64,000 bases of DNA, from assembly GCF_024436375.1 (NCBI RefSeq), contig NZ_JAFMZM010000006.1:62001-126000 (forward strand). Reading direction: 5' to 3'. The stretch is from Nocardioides astragali (lineage in GTDB: Bacteria; Actinomycetota; Actinomycetes; Propionibacteriales; Nocardioidaceae). Positions 7,866-15,641 of this stretch are shown piece by piece; within the stretch, counting starts at the first letter, position 1; the number at the start of each line of letters is the position of its first letter. A program made the position numbers and the translations under genes. Under the pieces are notes generated by a model. The model saw nothing but the letters and a program-made list of their open reading frames with translations. It ran no database searches and was not told the origin of the DNA.

Positions 7866-9103
7866 GCTCGGGCGCCGCGAGCGACGAGCTCGATCGGCTC
7901 AGGTCGGCGATCCTCGACGCCGACCAGCTGGTGCGGGCCCTGGCCAGCGGTCGGCGCAAGGGCCAGCCCCTGCCGGTCGTCGAGGGTCGCGAGGTGCGGC
8001 GCGTCGAGATCCGGCCCGTCGACCTCAAGGCGGGACGCCACCTGCAGGTGACGTCGTACGACGACACGCAGGCCTACATCGCCAACCATGCGCCGGGCGA
8101 GGAGGCGGAGGCGGCCGTGCACGCGCTGCTGGCCCAGCCCTTCGCCAACTGGCACGTCGACACGACGACCCACACGCACCAGGCACGGGTCACGAAGAAG
8201 GGTGCGGTGCTGGTGCACGCCTCGGCGCGCAAGGAGGCCGTCGAGACGTCGCACGGCCACGACCGGGACAAGGGTCGGCTGCTGCGGGAGGACGACCCGG
8301 CACTGGTTGCGCTGGGCATCAGCGACGCGCAGGGGAGGGTCAAGCCGAGCCGTCAGGCGAAGTACCGCCAGGTCGAGGAGTTCCTCCGGCTGCTGGACTC
8401 CAGCCTCGCGGACGGCTTCGCGAAGGGCCACCTGCGCAGCCCCACGCCCGAGGACCCGCTGCGCGTCGTGGACCTCGGCTGCGGCAACGCCTACCTCACC
8501 TTCGCCGCCCACCAGCTCCTGACCACTCCGGTCAGCGAGGGCGGTCGCGGCCTGCCAGTCCGCATGACCGGGATCGACGTCCGGCAGCAGTCGGCGGACC
8601 ACAACTCCGCGATCGCGGCCAAGCTCGGCATCGAGGCCGACTTCGTGGTCGGCTCGATCTCCGACGCCCGGCTCGAGAAGGCGCCGGACGTCGTCCTCGC
8701 CCTGCACGCCTGCGACACGGCCACCGACGACGCCCTGGCCCGCGCCGTGGAGTGGGGCGCGCCGCTGGTGCTGGCCGCTCCCTGCTGTCACCACGACATC
8801 GCGGCCCAGCTCAGGAAGGCGCCGCCGCCTCCTCCCTATGCCGCGCTGACACGCGACGGCATCCTCCGCGAGCGGCTGGCCGACACCCTCACCGACGCCC
8901 TGCGCGCGGAGCTGCTGCGCGGTCTCGGCTACCGGGTCGACGTCGTGCAGTTCGTGGAGAGCGCCCACACGCCCCGCAACACCCTGATCCGCGCGGTCAG
9001 GGTGGCGGCGGGACGGGCGAACGGGGCCCGGAGCGAGTACGACGACCTGGTGGCCGCGTGGGGCGTCCACCCGCGGCTGGGCGAGCTCCTCGAGCGTTCG
9101 TGA
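7862..9103 (+). CDS. Class I SAM-dependent methyltransferase (METTL25/Methyltransf_32-like)
   Basis: 413-aa methyltransferase. The SAM-binding motif I is VVDLGCGNAYLTFAAHQLL near residue 200, followed by GIDVRQQSADHN (motif II acidic residue) and DVVLALHACDTATDDAL, then LVLAAPCCHHD. The ALHACDTATD and PCCHH blocks are hallmarks of the Methyltransf_32 group that includes eukaryotic METTL25 and GSTCD. The N-terminal 190 residues carry no recognised domain. The substrate is unknown; an RNA or protein target is possible. The GTG start overlaps the stop of the 27-aa membrane peptide gene, and the secreted-protein gene follows after 8 nt, so the three genes form one transcription unit. Confidence 0.8.
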   Translation: MSSGAASDELDRLRSAILDADQLVRALASGRRKGQPLPVVEGREVRRVEIRPVDLKAGRHLQVTSYDDTQAYIANHAPGEEAEAAVHALLAQPFANWHVDTTTHTHQARVTKKGAVLVHASARKEAVETSHGHDRDKGRLLREDDPALVALGISDAQGRVKPSRQAKYRQVEEFLRLLDSSLADGFAKGHLRSPTPEDPLRVVDLGCGNAYLTFAAHQLLTTPVSEGGRGLPVRMTGIDVRQQSADHNSAIAAKLGIEADFVVGSISDARLEKAPDVVLALHACDTATDDALARAVEWGAPLVLAAPCCHHDIAAQLRKAPPPPPYAALTRDGILRERLADTLTDALRAELLRGLGYRVDVVQFVESAHTPRNTLIRAVRVAAGRANGARSEYDDLVAAWGVHPRLGELLERS

Positions 9104-9111
9104 CGTGAGCC

Positions 9112-10014
9112 ATGCCTGACGCGCGCCGGATCGCAGTGGGAGTGTGCGTCATCGCGCCGTTCCTGATCGGCGCGGCGGCCGGAGCACCCGGTGCCGACAG
9201 TGCCGACGGTGGGGCCGCCTTCCGGTTCACCGATCCCGACATCGTGGAGTCGAGCGGGCTCGTCGTCACCGACGCCTCGCCAGGGGGCCTCGTCGTCACC
9301 ACCAACGACTCGGGCGACTCGGGGCGGGTGTTCACGGTCGACCCGGGCACCGGGAGCACGGTGGGTGTCACCGCGTGGACCCCGGAGCCGCGGGACGTGG
9401 AGGCGCTGGCCCCGGCAGGCCCGGGCCACGTCTGGGTCGGCGACATCGGGGACAACCAGCACGTGCGGGAGTCCGTCGAGGTCCTCCGCGTCCCCGTCGG
9501 CAGAGGGCGCCTCGAGACCTCGCCCGAGACGTACGAGCTCACCTACCCCGACGGCGCCCGCGACGCGGAGGCGCTGGTGAGCCACCCGGTGACGGGCCAG
9601 CTGTTCGTGATCACCAAGGGGGTGTTCGCCGGCACGGTCTATGCCGCACCGAGGCAGCTGAGGCAGGGCGACACGAACCTGCTCGAGGAGGTGGGCGAGG
9701 CGCCGGGGATCGTCACCGACGCCACCTTCCTGCCCGGCGGTGGCGGCGTCGTGATGAGGACCTACTCGAGCGCCCACCTCGTGGCATTCCCGTCCTGGCA
9801 GCCCGTGTCGTCGTGGGACCTGCCTCGCCAGGACCAGGGCGAGGGGATCGCGCTGGCCGGACGTCAGCTGCTGGTCAGCAGCGAGGGAGCGCGGTCCCAG
9901 GTGCTCCGGCTCGCGCTTCCATCCGAGGCGCGGGCCACGGACCTGCGCTCGCCGGCCTGGACGAGCCTGCGCTGGCTCGCGACCGCCCGCGGTGTGCCAC
10001 TACCTGCTGGTTGA
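9112..10014 (+). CDS. Exported protein, probable beta-propeller-like, unknown function
   Basis: 300 aa with an N-terminal signal peptide (MPDARRIAVGVCVIAPFLIGAAAGA). The mature part has repeated short beta-strand/turn units rich in Gly, Asp and Thr (TTNDSGDSGRVFTVDPGTG, WVGDIGDNQHVRESV, VTGQLFVITKGVFAGTVYAA), which suggests a propeller-like fold, but I recognise no named family. It follows the methyltransferase gene by 8 nt. The stop codon lies inside a copy of a dispersed intergenic repeat (GGTTGAGG), so the last residues PAG and the termination point are provided by the repeat. Function cannot be assigned. Confidence 0.6.
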   Translation: MPDARRIAVGVCVIAPFLIGAAAGAPGADSADGGAAFRFTDPDIVESSGLVVTDASPGGLVVTTNDSGDSGRVFTVDPGTGSTVGVTAWTPEPRDVEALAPAGPGHVWVGDIGDNQHVRESVEVLRVPVGRGRLETSPETYELTYPDGARDAEALVSHPVTGQLFVITKGVFAGTVYAAPRQLRQGDTNLLEEVGEAPGIVTDATFLPGGGGVVMRTYSSAHLVAFPSWQPVSSWDLPRQDQGEGIALAGRQLLVSSEGARSQVLRLALPSEARATDLRSPAWTSLRWLATARGVPLPAG

Positions 10015-10069
10015 GGAGGTCCCAGCCGCCCGCTGGTTGAGGAGGTCGCCCAGCGACCGTCACGAAACC
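10006..10069. repeat. GGTTGAGGAGG hairpin repeat, copy A (with a truncated tandem half)
   Basis: GCTGGTTGAGGAGGTC occurs at 10006-10021 and again at 10032-10047. The second copy is complete: a GGTCGC/GCGACC stem (10044-10049 and 10053-10058) with loop CCA, then GTCACGAAACC; the outer GGTT/AACC can also pair. It sits between two convergent genes and abuts the stop codon of the minus-strand racemase gene. Copies with the same flanks but different stems are at 14566 and 15601. Confidence 0.75.
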
Positions 10070-10759
10070 TCAGGCGAGCGCCGCGTCGAGCGCGGCCTGC
10101 ACGTGCAGCGTCGTGCACGGGAACACGGGAAGCTCGACGTCGGCCTGCTTGACCAGCAGCTCGAGCTCGGTGCAGCCGAGCAGCACCCCGCCGGCCCCGG
10201 CGTCCCAGAGCTCCTCGATGATCGAGACGACGCGGCTGCGCGTGCGGGGCAGCACCACCCCGTGCACCAGCTCCTCGTAGATCGCGTCGTTGAGGAAGTC
10301 GTGGTGGCTCTCGTCGGGCACCACGACGGCCAGCCCGCTGCTCTCCAACCGCTCGACGAAGAAGGACTCGGACATGGCGACCTTGGTGCCGATGAGCCCC
10401 ACCGTCTGCACGCCCGCGGCCTTGACCGCAGCGGCGACGACGTCGGCGAGGTGGAGCAGCGGGATGTCGACGGCCTCCTCGACCTGGTCGGCCACCTTGT
10501 GGAAGGTGGTCGTGCAGAGCAGCAGGAAGTCGGCGCCCGCGCGCTCGACCCCACGGGCCGCGTCGGCGAGCAGCGCGCCGACCTGGTCCCAGCGCTCGTC
10601 GTCCTCGAGGTGCGTCACCTCGGCGAAGTCGACCGTGGTCAACGCCAGCTTGGGGGAGGAGAGGCCGCCGAGCCGCTCCCGCATCCCGAGGTTGAGGTCG
10701 CGGTAGTAGACCGCGCTGCTCTCCCAGCTCATGCCGCCGACGAGTCCGATGGTCTTCAC
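10070..10759 (-). CDS. Aspartate/glutamate racemase family protein
   Basis: 229-aa amino-acid racemase of the Asp/Glu superfamily (YgeA-like). The N-terminus KTIGLVGGMSWESSAVYY is characteristic. The two catalytic cysteines are in LLCTTTFHKVAD and LLGCTELELLV; the first motif is normally CTNTMH, so Asn and Met are replaced here by Thr and Phe, while the Cys is kept. The likely reaction is cofactor-independent racemisation of aspartate or another amino acid. The GTG start at 10759 is supported by a minus-strand -10 hexamer CAGACT (10772-10767) 7 nt upstream. The SDR gene lies 20 nt upstream on the same strand. The stop abuts a dispersed hairpin repeat that can serve as terminator. Confidence 0.85.
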   Translation of the reverse strand: MKTIGLVGGMSWESSAVYYRDLNLGMRERLGGLSSPKLALTTVDFAEVTHLEDDERWDQVGALLADAARGVERAGADFLLLCTTTFHKVADQVEEAVDIPLLHLADVVAAAVKAAGVQTVGLIGTKVAMSESFFVERLESSGLAVVVPDESHHDFLNDAIYEELVHGVVLPRTRSRVVSIIEELWDAGAGGVLLGCTELELLVKQADVELPVFPCTTLHVQAALDAALA

Positions 10760-10779
10760 GCGCGGCAGTCTGCCACGCC

Positions 10780-11556
10780 TCAGGTGCGGTGGACCTTGTG
10801 TGCCGCTGCTTGGGCGCGAGGCTTGATGACCAGCTCGTCGATGTCGACGTGGGAGGGCCTCGTGGCGACCCAGGCGATCGCGTCGGCGACGTCCTCGGCG
10901 AGCAGCGGCTCGTCCACGCCGGCGTACACGGCGTCCGCCCTGGCCTGGTCGCCGCCGAAGCGCACGAGCGCGAACTCGTCGGTGCGGACCATGCCCGGCG
11001 CGACCTCGCTGATCCGGATCGGCTCGCCGTTGAGCTCGAGCCGCAGCGTCTCGGTGACCACCTTCACGGCGTGCTTGGCGGCGGTGTAGCCGGCCCCGCC
11101 CTCGTAGGCCCACCGCCCCGCCGTCGACCCGACGTTGACGATCACGCCGTCGCCGCTGGCGCGCAGGGCCGGGAGCAGTGCCTGGGTGACGCGGACCAGG
11201 CCCAGCACGTTGACGTCGTACATCCATCGCCAGTCGTCGAGGTCCGCGTCCTCGACCCGGTCGGCCCCGACCGCGCCGCCGGCGTTGTTGACCAGCACGT
11301 GGCAGGTGGGCACCGCAGCGGCCAGGGCCGCCACCGAGGCGGCGTCGTTGATGTCGCAGGTGACCGCCTCGCCGCCGATCTCCGCCGCCAGCTGCTCGAT
11401 GCGGTCCGTACGCCGCGCAGCGCACACGACGCGGAAGCCCACTGCGGCGAGGGCACGGGCGGTCGCGGCGCCGATGCCGCTCGAGGCGCCCGTGACCACC
11501 GCGGTGCGGGTCGGGGCTCGGTCGTGGGCCTGGTCCTGGGTCCGGTCCTGGGTCAT
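10780..11556 (-). CDS. Short-chain dehydrogenase/reductase (SDR) family oxidoreductase
   Basis: 258-aa classical SDR. The NAD(P)-binding motif is TGASSGIG, followed by NNAGG, the active-site Ser in VNVGSTAGRWAY and the YTAAK catalytic Tyr/Lys pair. An Arg pair after beta-2 (CAARRTDR) favours NADP. The family member and substrate are not identifiable; sequence around GMVRTDEFALVRF resembles the YdfG/serine-dehydrogenase-like subgroup. ATG at 11556 is chosen because a minus-strand -10 hexamer CAGGAT (11568-11563) lies 6 nt upstream. The gene is divergent from the RNase HI gene; the two leaderless promoters are packed into 25 bp. The racemase gene lies 20 nt downstream but has its own -10 element. 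Confidence 0.85.
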   Translation of the reverse strand: MTQDRTQDQAHDRAPTRTAVVTGASSGIGAATARALAAVGFRVVCAARRTDRIEQLAAEIGGEAVTCDINDAASVAALAAAVPTCHVLVNNAGGAVGADRVEDADLDDWRWMYDVNVLGLVRVTQALLPALRASGDGVIVNVGSTAGRWAYEGGAGYTAAKHAVKVVTETLRLELNGEPIRISEVAPGMVRTDEFALVRFGGDQARADAVYAGVDEPLLAEDVADAIAWVATRPSHVDIDELVIKPRAQAAAHKVHRT

Positions 11557-11581
11557 GAAGCCATCCTGCCAAGATGTCCCG

Positions 11582-12328
11582 ATGATCATCGCGGCGGCCG
11601 ACGGTTCGGCACTCGGCAACCCCGGCCCGGCCGGATGGGCGTGGTACGTCGATGACGGCTGCTGGGCCTCCGGAGGATGGCCGCACGGCACCAACAACAT
11701 GGGCGAGCTCATGGCGGTGCTCGACCTCCTCCAGCAGACGGCGCACCTCGACGAGCCGCTGCGCGTCTACTGCGACAGCACCTACGTCATCAACACCGTC
11801 ACCAAGTGGATGGCGGGCTGGAAGCGCCGCGGCTGGCGCAAGGGCGACGGGAAGCCGGTGATGAACGTCGAGCTGGTCAAGGCGCTCGACGCGGCCATGC
11901 AGGGGCGCGACGTCGACTTCGTCTGGGTCAAGGGCCACGCCGGCCACGAGCTCAACGAGGCCGCCGACAAGCTCGCCAACGCCGCCGCGACGGCCTACCG
12001 CGAAGGCAAGCAGCCTGAGCCGGGGCCAGGTTTCGCGGAGAGCGTGGTCGCCCATCCCCACGCCACGGTCGGGCAGGTCGAGCCCGAGCCGGACCTCTTC
12101 TCCGGGCTGGAGCCGGTCGCGGCGCCGGCCGATGTTCGCCCGGCGGCCAGGACGGTGGAGCCAGAGGTGGAGGTCGAGGTCGTCTCGCTCGACCTCCTCG
12201 ACGCCGACACGATCCGTCTCGGGTGGCACGCCTCGACCGATCCCCCTGCCCACGTCCGCAGCACGCTGTGGGTGCGTACAGGTGGCCAGTGGCAGGCGCG
12301 TTCGGGCACGGGCGCCGACGAAACCTGA
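11582..12328 (+). CDS. Ribonuclease HI with C-terminal extension
   Basis: 248 aa. Residues 1-145 are a type 1 RNase H fold that cleaves RNA in RNA/DNA hybrids: Asp7 in AAADGSALGNPGPAG, Glu in NNMGELMAVL, Asp in VYCDSTYVI, His in VKGHAGHELNEAAD and the final Asp in the same segment complete the metal-binding set. The handle-like basic stretch WKRRGWRKGDGKPV is present. The extra ~100 residues at the C-terminus are acidic/proline-rich and end in a small Trp- and Arg-containing segment (TLWVRTGGQW) of unknown role. The ATG is preceded by -10 hexamer CAAGAT (11570-11575) with a 6-nt gap. Confidence 0.9.
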   Translation: MIIAAADGSALGNPGPAGWAWYVDDGCWASGGWPHGTNNMGELMAVLDLLQQTAHLDEPLRVYCDSTYVINTVTKWMAGWKRRGWRKGDGKPVMNVELVKALDAAMQGRDVDFVWVKGHAGHELNEAADKLANAAATAYREGKQPEPGPGFAESVVAHPHATVGQVEPEPDLFSGLEPVAAPADVRPAARTVEPEVEVEVVSLDLLDADTIRLGWHASTDPPAHVRSTLWVRTGGQWQARSGTGADET

Positions 12329-12366
12329 GCTGGGACCCGCCGGGCGGGTCGTGGCAGACTGCCCGG

Positions 12367-12738
12367 ATGCTTCCCGCGAAGACGTCCGCCGCCGCGGCTC
12401 TCCTCGGCGGCGTGCTGTGGATCCTCCACGCGCTGCTCGGCGGCGGCAGTGGCCCGCTCACCAGCACGCTCCACTTCGTCGGGCTCGCGTGCCTGCTCGT
12501 GGCCGCAGCCCTGTTCGGCAGCACCTTGGTCAAGAGCGATGCGACCGCCATGCGCGTGCTGGTCGCCCTGGCCTCCGCCCTCCTGGCACTGTCGCTGATC
12601 GAGGCGTTCCGGCTCAGCGACACCCCTTGGTACGACGGGTTCTGGGGCATCGTGGCGGCACTGATCGGCGGGCTCGCGCTCCTGCGTGGTCGGGGCAGGC
12701 CCTCCGGCCGTCCGGCTGCCGGCGCGCACGCACGCTGA
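12367..12738 (+). CDS. Small four-helix membrane protein, unknown function
   Basis: 123 aa with four predicted membrane segments: ALLGGVLWILHALLG, LHFVGLACLLVAAALFG, MRVLVALASALLALSLIEAF and FWGIVAALIGGLALLRG. The C-terminus is basic (RGRGRPSGRPAAGAHAR). No family is recognised. The ATG is preceded by -10-like CAGACT (12355-12360) at 6 nt, giving a probable leaderless mRNA. It stands alone between the RNase HI gene and mshA. Confidence 0.65.
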   Translation: MLPAKTSAAAALLGGVLWILHALLGGGSGPLTSTLHFVGLACLLVAAALFGSTLVKSDATAMRVLVALASALLALSLIEAFRLSDTPWYDGFWGIVAALIGGLALLRGRGRPSGRPAAGAHAR

Positions 12739-12772
12739 CCGTCGGGAATCCCGGAGCCTCTCGCGAGGTTGT

Positions 12773-12803
12773 GTCCTGAGGTGCCCACGTCGGGCGCCAG
12801 GAC
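12773..12803 (+). promoter_or_regulatory. Leader hairpin abutting the mshA ribosome-binding site
   Basis: GTCCT-GA-GGTGCCC / GGGCGCC-AGGAC forms a 12-bp stem (one G-U pair, a 2-nt bulge) with loop ACGTC. It ends at 12803, directly before the Shine-Dalgarno sequence GAAGGAGG (12804-12811) of mshA. It could be a structured 5' leader that tunes translation; no known riboswitch class is recognised. Confidence 0.4.
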
Positions 12804-12815
12804 GAAGGAGGCAGT

Positions 12816-14072
12816 GTGGGCGAGCGGGTGGCCATGATCAGCCTGCACACCTCCCCCCTGGACCAGCCGGGCACGGGCGACGCGGGCGGGATGAACGTCT
12901 ACGTCATCGAGCTGTCCAAGCGGCTGGCGGCACAGGGCATCGAGGTCGATGTCTTCACCCGGGCCACGTCGTCGGCCCTGCACCAGGTCGTCGAGGCGGC
13001 GGACGGGGTGCTGGTGCGCCACATCGCGGCGGGCCCCTTCGAGGGACTCACCAAGGGCGAGCTGCCCGGTCAGCTGTGCACCTTCGCGCGTGAGGTGCTC
13101 CGTGCCGAGGCGATCCAGCCGCTCGGCCACTACGACGCCGTCCACTCCCACTACTGGCTCTCCGGGCAGGTCGGGGCGCTCGCCCGCGACCGCTGGAACG
13201 TGCCGCTCGTGCACTCGATGCACACGATGGCGAAGGTCAAGAACGAGGCCCTCGCCGAGGGGGACACCCCCGAGCCCCTGTCCCGCATCATCGGAGAGGA
13301 GCAGGTGGTGGACGCCGCCGACCTCCTCGTGGCCAACACGCACACCGAGGCACAGCAGCTCGTCGAGCTCTACGGTGCCAGTCCCGACGCGGTCGAGGTG
13401 ATCCATCCCGGCGTCGACCTGTCGGTCTTCTCACCCCGGGGCCGGGCGGAGGCCCGGCGCGAGCTCGGCCTGCCCGAGGACGCGGTCGTCCTGCTGTTCG
13501 CGGGCCGGATCCAGCCGCTCAAGGCGCCCGACGTGCTGCTGCGCGCCGTCGACGTGCTGCTCCAGCAGGACCCGTCGCTGCGGCGACGACTCGTCGTACC
13601 CGTCGTGGGCGGTCCGTCAGGCTCCGGACTCGAGCACCCGACCGCACTGGCGGACCTGGCCGCCGACCTCGGCATCAGCGACGTCGTACGTTTCGTGCCG
13701 CCGGTGACGCAGACCGAGCTGGCCGTCTGGTCCTCCGCCGCCACCGCCGTCGCGGTCCCGTCCTACAACGAGTCCTTCGGCCTGGTGGCCGTCGAGGCGC
13801 AGGCGACCGGCACGCCGGTGGTCGCGGCCGCCGTGGGTGGGCTCACCACCGTGGTGCGAGACGGCGTGAGCGGTCTGCTGGTCGACACCCATGAGCCACG
13901 CGACTGGGCGGCCACTCTGCGCCGACTCATCGACGACCCGGCCCTCGTCGAGCAGCTCGGCAAGGGGGCCGTGGCACACGCGCAGGAGTTCTCCTGGGAC
14001 CACACGGCCGAGCGCACCCTGGAGGCCTACGCACGGGCAGCCGGCCGGATGCGTGCTGAGATGGCCACATGA
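12816..14072 (+). CDS. mshA: D-inositol-3-phosphate glycosyltransferase (mycothiol biosynthesis)
   Basis: 418-aa GT-B fold glycosyltransferase (GT4) that joins UDP-GlcNAc to 1L-myo-inositol-1-phosphate, the first step of mycothiol synthesis. The N-terminal acceptor domain has the MshA signature MISLHTSP, QPGTGDAGGMNVYV and HSHYWLSGQVG; the C-terminal domain has LLFAGRIQPLKAPD, the nucleotide-sugar motif PSYNESFGLVAVEAQATGTP and GLLVDTHEP. Length matches the family. A strong Shine-Dalgarno (GAAGGAGG, 12804-12811) precedes the GTG, so this gene has a true leader. The ybjN-like gene overlaps the stop by ATGA, the same gene order as in mycobacteria. Confidence 0.95.
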   Translation: MGERVAMISLHTSPLDQPGTGDAGGMNVYVIELSKRLAAQGIEVDVFTRATSSALHQVVEAADGVLVRHIAAGPFEGLTKGELPGQLCTFAREVLRAEAIQPLGHYDAVHSHYWLSGQVGALARDRWNVPLVHSMHTMAKVKNEALAEGDTPEPLSRIIGEEQVVDAADLLVANTHTEAQQLVELYGASPDAVEVIHPGVDLSVFSPRGRAEARRELGLPEDAVVLLFAGRIQPLKAPDVLLRAVDVLLQQDPSLRRRLVVPVVGGPSGSGLEHPTALADLAADLGISDVVRFVPPVTQTELAVWSSAATAVAVPSYNESFGLVAVEAQATGTPVVAAAVGGLTTVVRDGVSGLLVDTHEPRDWAATLRRLIDDPALVEQLGKGAVAHAQEFSWDHTAERTLEAYARAAGRMRAEMAT

Positions 14073-14560
14073 CCGACACCTCCCGGGCAGTCGACACCGT
14101 CCGCGCCCATCTCGTCGAGAACGGGATCGAGCACGAGGAGATCGGCGGTACGTCGTTCTCGCTGAGCCTGCCTGGAGAGAAGAAGCTCCAGACACCGGTC
14201 CGCCTCGACGTCGGCCCCCACGCCCTCGGTGTCCATGCCTTCGTGTGCCGCAACCCCGACGAGAACCACGCCCGCGTCTACCGGTGGCTGCTGGAGCGCA
14301 ACCTGCGGATGTACGCCGTCTCCTTCGCCGTCGACCGGCACGGCGACATCTACCTCGAGGCGCGGCTGCCGCTGTCCTCGGTGAGCGACGACGAGCTCGA
14401 CCGGATCCTGGGCTCGGTGCTGGCCAACGCCGACGAGTCCTTCAACGCCATCCTGGAGCTCGGCTTCGCCTCCTCCATCCGCAAGGAGTGGGAGTGGCGG
14501 ATCTCGCGCGGCGAGTCGACCCGCAACCTCGACGCCTTCCGCGGCTGGCTCGAGTCCTAG
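14069..14560 (+). CDS. YbjN domain-containing protein
   Basis: 163-aa YbjN-family protein resembling type III secretion chaperone-like folds. Features are the N-terminal helix RAHLVENGIEHEE, the beta-strand KLQTPVRLDVGPHALGVHAF, and the RWLLERNLRMYAVSFAVDRH segment. The molecular role in actinobacteria is not established. The ATG overlaps the mshA stop (ATGA), so translation is coupled; the same pair occurs in Mycobacterium. Its TAG stop shares the palindrome CTAG with the TAG stop of the convergent EamA gene. Confidence 0.82.
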   Translation: MTDTSRAVDTVRAHLVENGIEHEEIGGTSFSLSLPGEKKLQTPVRLDVGPHALGVHAFVCRNPDENHARVYRWLLERNLRMYAVSFAVDRHGDIYLEARLPLSSVSDDELDRILGSVLANADESFNAILELGFASSIRKEWEWRISRGESTRNLDAFRGWLES

Positions 14561-15525
14561 CCGTCGCTGGTCGAGGAGGGCGCCCCGGCGCCCGTCACGA
14601 CACTGTTCACCTTCGGCGTACGACGCGCCACGAGGACGCCCGCGATGCACATCGCACCGCCGACGAACGCCAGCGCGGGCGGCACCTCGTCGAGCAGCAG
14701 CCAGGCCATGAGCGCGGTGATGAACGGGACGAGGAACGTCGACTGGGCGAACTTCCCGGCGTCGGCGTGGGAGAGGGCGTAGGCCCAGGCGACGAACGCG
14801 ATCGCCGACGGGAACACACCGAGGTAGAGGATCCACCAGATCGTGTCCGCGGACGCGTCGCCCAGCACGCCGACGGCCTCGCCCGTCCAGGGCAGGCAGA
14901 CGACGGTGCCGACCACGGCGTACCAGAATGTGAGCTCCAGCGGGGAGATCGTCGGCAGCAGCTTCTTCTGGGTCAGGACACCGACGGCGAAGGTGAGCGC
15001 CGCCAGCAGGGAGAGGAGCACGCCCACGAGGTCGCCGTTGGCGCCGCGGGACGACGCCTGGCCGATGACCACGACGCCGGCGAAGCCCACCGCCATCCCG
15101 ATGAGCAGGTTGCGGGTCAGCCGCTCGCCGAGGAAGAACGCCGCGAGGAGGCCCACCAGGATCGGGCCGATCTGGATGATCAGCGCGGCCGTGCCGGCGT
15201 CGATGCGACGCTCGGACTCGTTGAGCGCGAGGTTGTAGACGCCGAACCACGAGATGCCACCGGCCAGGATCAGCGGCCACTCGCGGCGGTCGGGCAGGCG
15301 TGAGATGCGCCCCTTCATCAGCGCCAGCACGGCCAGGGTCATGACCGCCAGCCGGGCCAGCGACAGCGTGCCGGGCGGCACGCTCTCACCGAGGTGGCGG
15401 ATCCCGACGAACGCGCTGGCCCAGAGGACGAGCGTGAGCGCCACCGCGGCGAGCGGCAGCCAGGCCCGGCTGGGCGCCCCCGGCCCCGTCGTGGTGGGGG
15501 CGGTCGGGGGGCTGGTCGAGGTCAC
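14557..15525 (-). CDS. EamA/DMT-family membrane transporter
   Basis: 322 aa with ten membrane helices arranged as two EamA repeats, each beginning with the typical small-residue-rich helix (LTLVLWASAFVGIRHLG; SLLAALTFAVGVLTQKKLL) and the repeat end motif FLGERLTRN / LLLDEVPP. Members export metabolites such as amino acids or purines; the substrate is unknown. The GTG start has a minus-strand -10 hexamer TAGCCT (15537-15532) 6 nt upstream. The last dozen residues (TGAGAPSSTSDG) are encoded by a copy of the dispersed hairpin repeat, so the C-terminus may have been altered by its insertion. Confidence 0.85.
   Translation of the reverse strand: MTSTSPPTAPTTTGPGAPSRAWLPLAAVALTLVLWASAFVGIRHLGESVPPGTLSLARLAVMTLAVLALMKGRISRLPDRREWPLILAGGISWFGVYNLALNESERRIDAGTAALIIQIGPILVGLLAAFFLGERLTRNLLIGMAVGFAGVVVIGQASSRGANGDLVGVLLSLLAALTFAVGVLTQKKLLPTISPLELTFWYAVVGTVVCLPWTGEAVGVLGDASADTIWWILYLGVFPSAIAFVAWAYALSHADAGKFAQSTFLVPFITALMAWLLLDEVPPALAFVGGAMCIAGVLVARRTPKVNSVVTGAGAPSSTSDG
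14566..14600. repeat. GGTTGAGGAGG hairpin repeat, copy B (inside 3' end of EamA gene)
   Basis: GCTGGTCGAGGAGG (14566-14579) is followed by a GGGCGC / GCGCCC stem (14578-14583 and 14588-14593) with loop CCCG, then GTCACGA (14594-14600). The flanks match copies A and C while the stem is a different sequence but still self-complementary. Read on the minus strand it encodes the last residues of the EamA protein. Confidence 0.65.
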
Positions 15526-15600
15526 GGGTCAAGGCTAGGGACGCCGATGACGCGCCGCGAGCGCTTTTCGGACGGCGTACGCCGACATCCCGCCGTCGCC

Positions 15601-15634
15601 GCAGGTTGAGGAGGGACGAAGTCCCGTCACGAAA
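15601..15634. repeat. GGTTGAGGAGG hairpin repeat, copy C
   Basis: GCAGGTTGAGGAGG (15601-15614), a GGGAC / GTCCC stem (15613-15617 and 15621-15625) with loop GAA, then GTCACGAAA (15626-15634). It lies 8 nt past the stop codon of the minus-strand ice-binding-like gene, the position of a transcription terminator. Confidence 0.7.
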
Positions 15635-15641
15635 GCACGGC

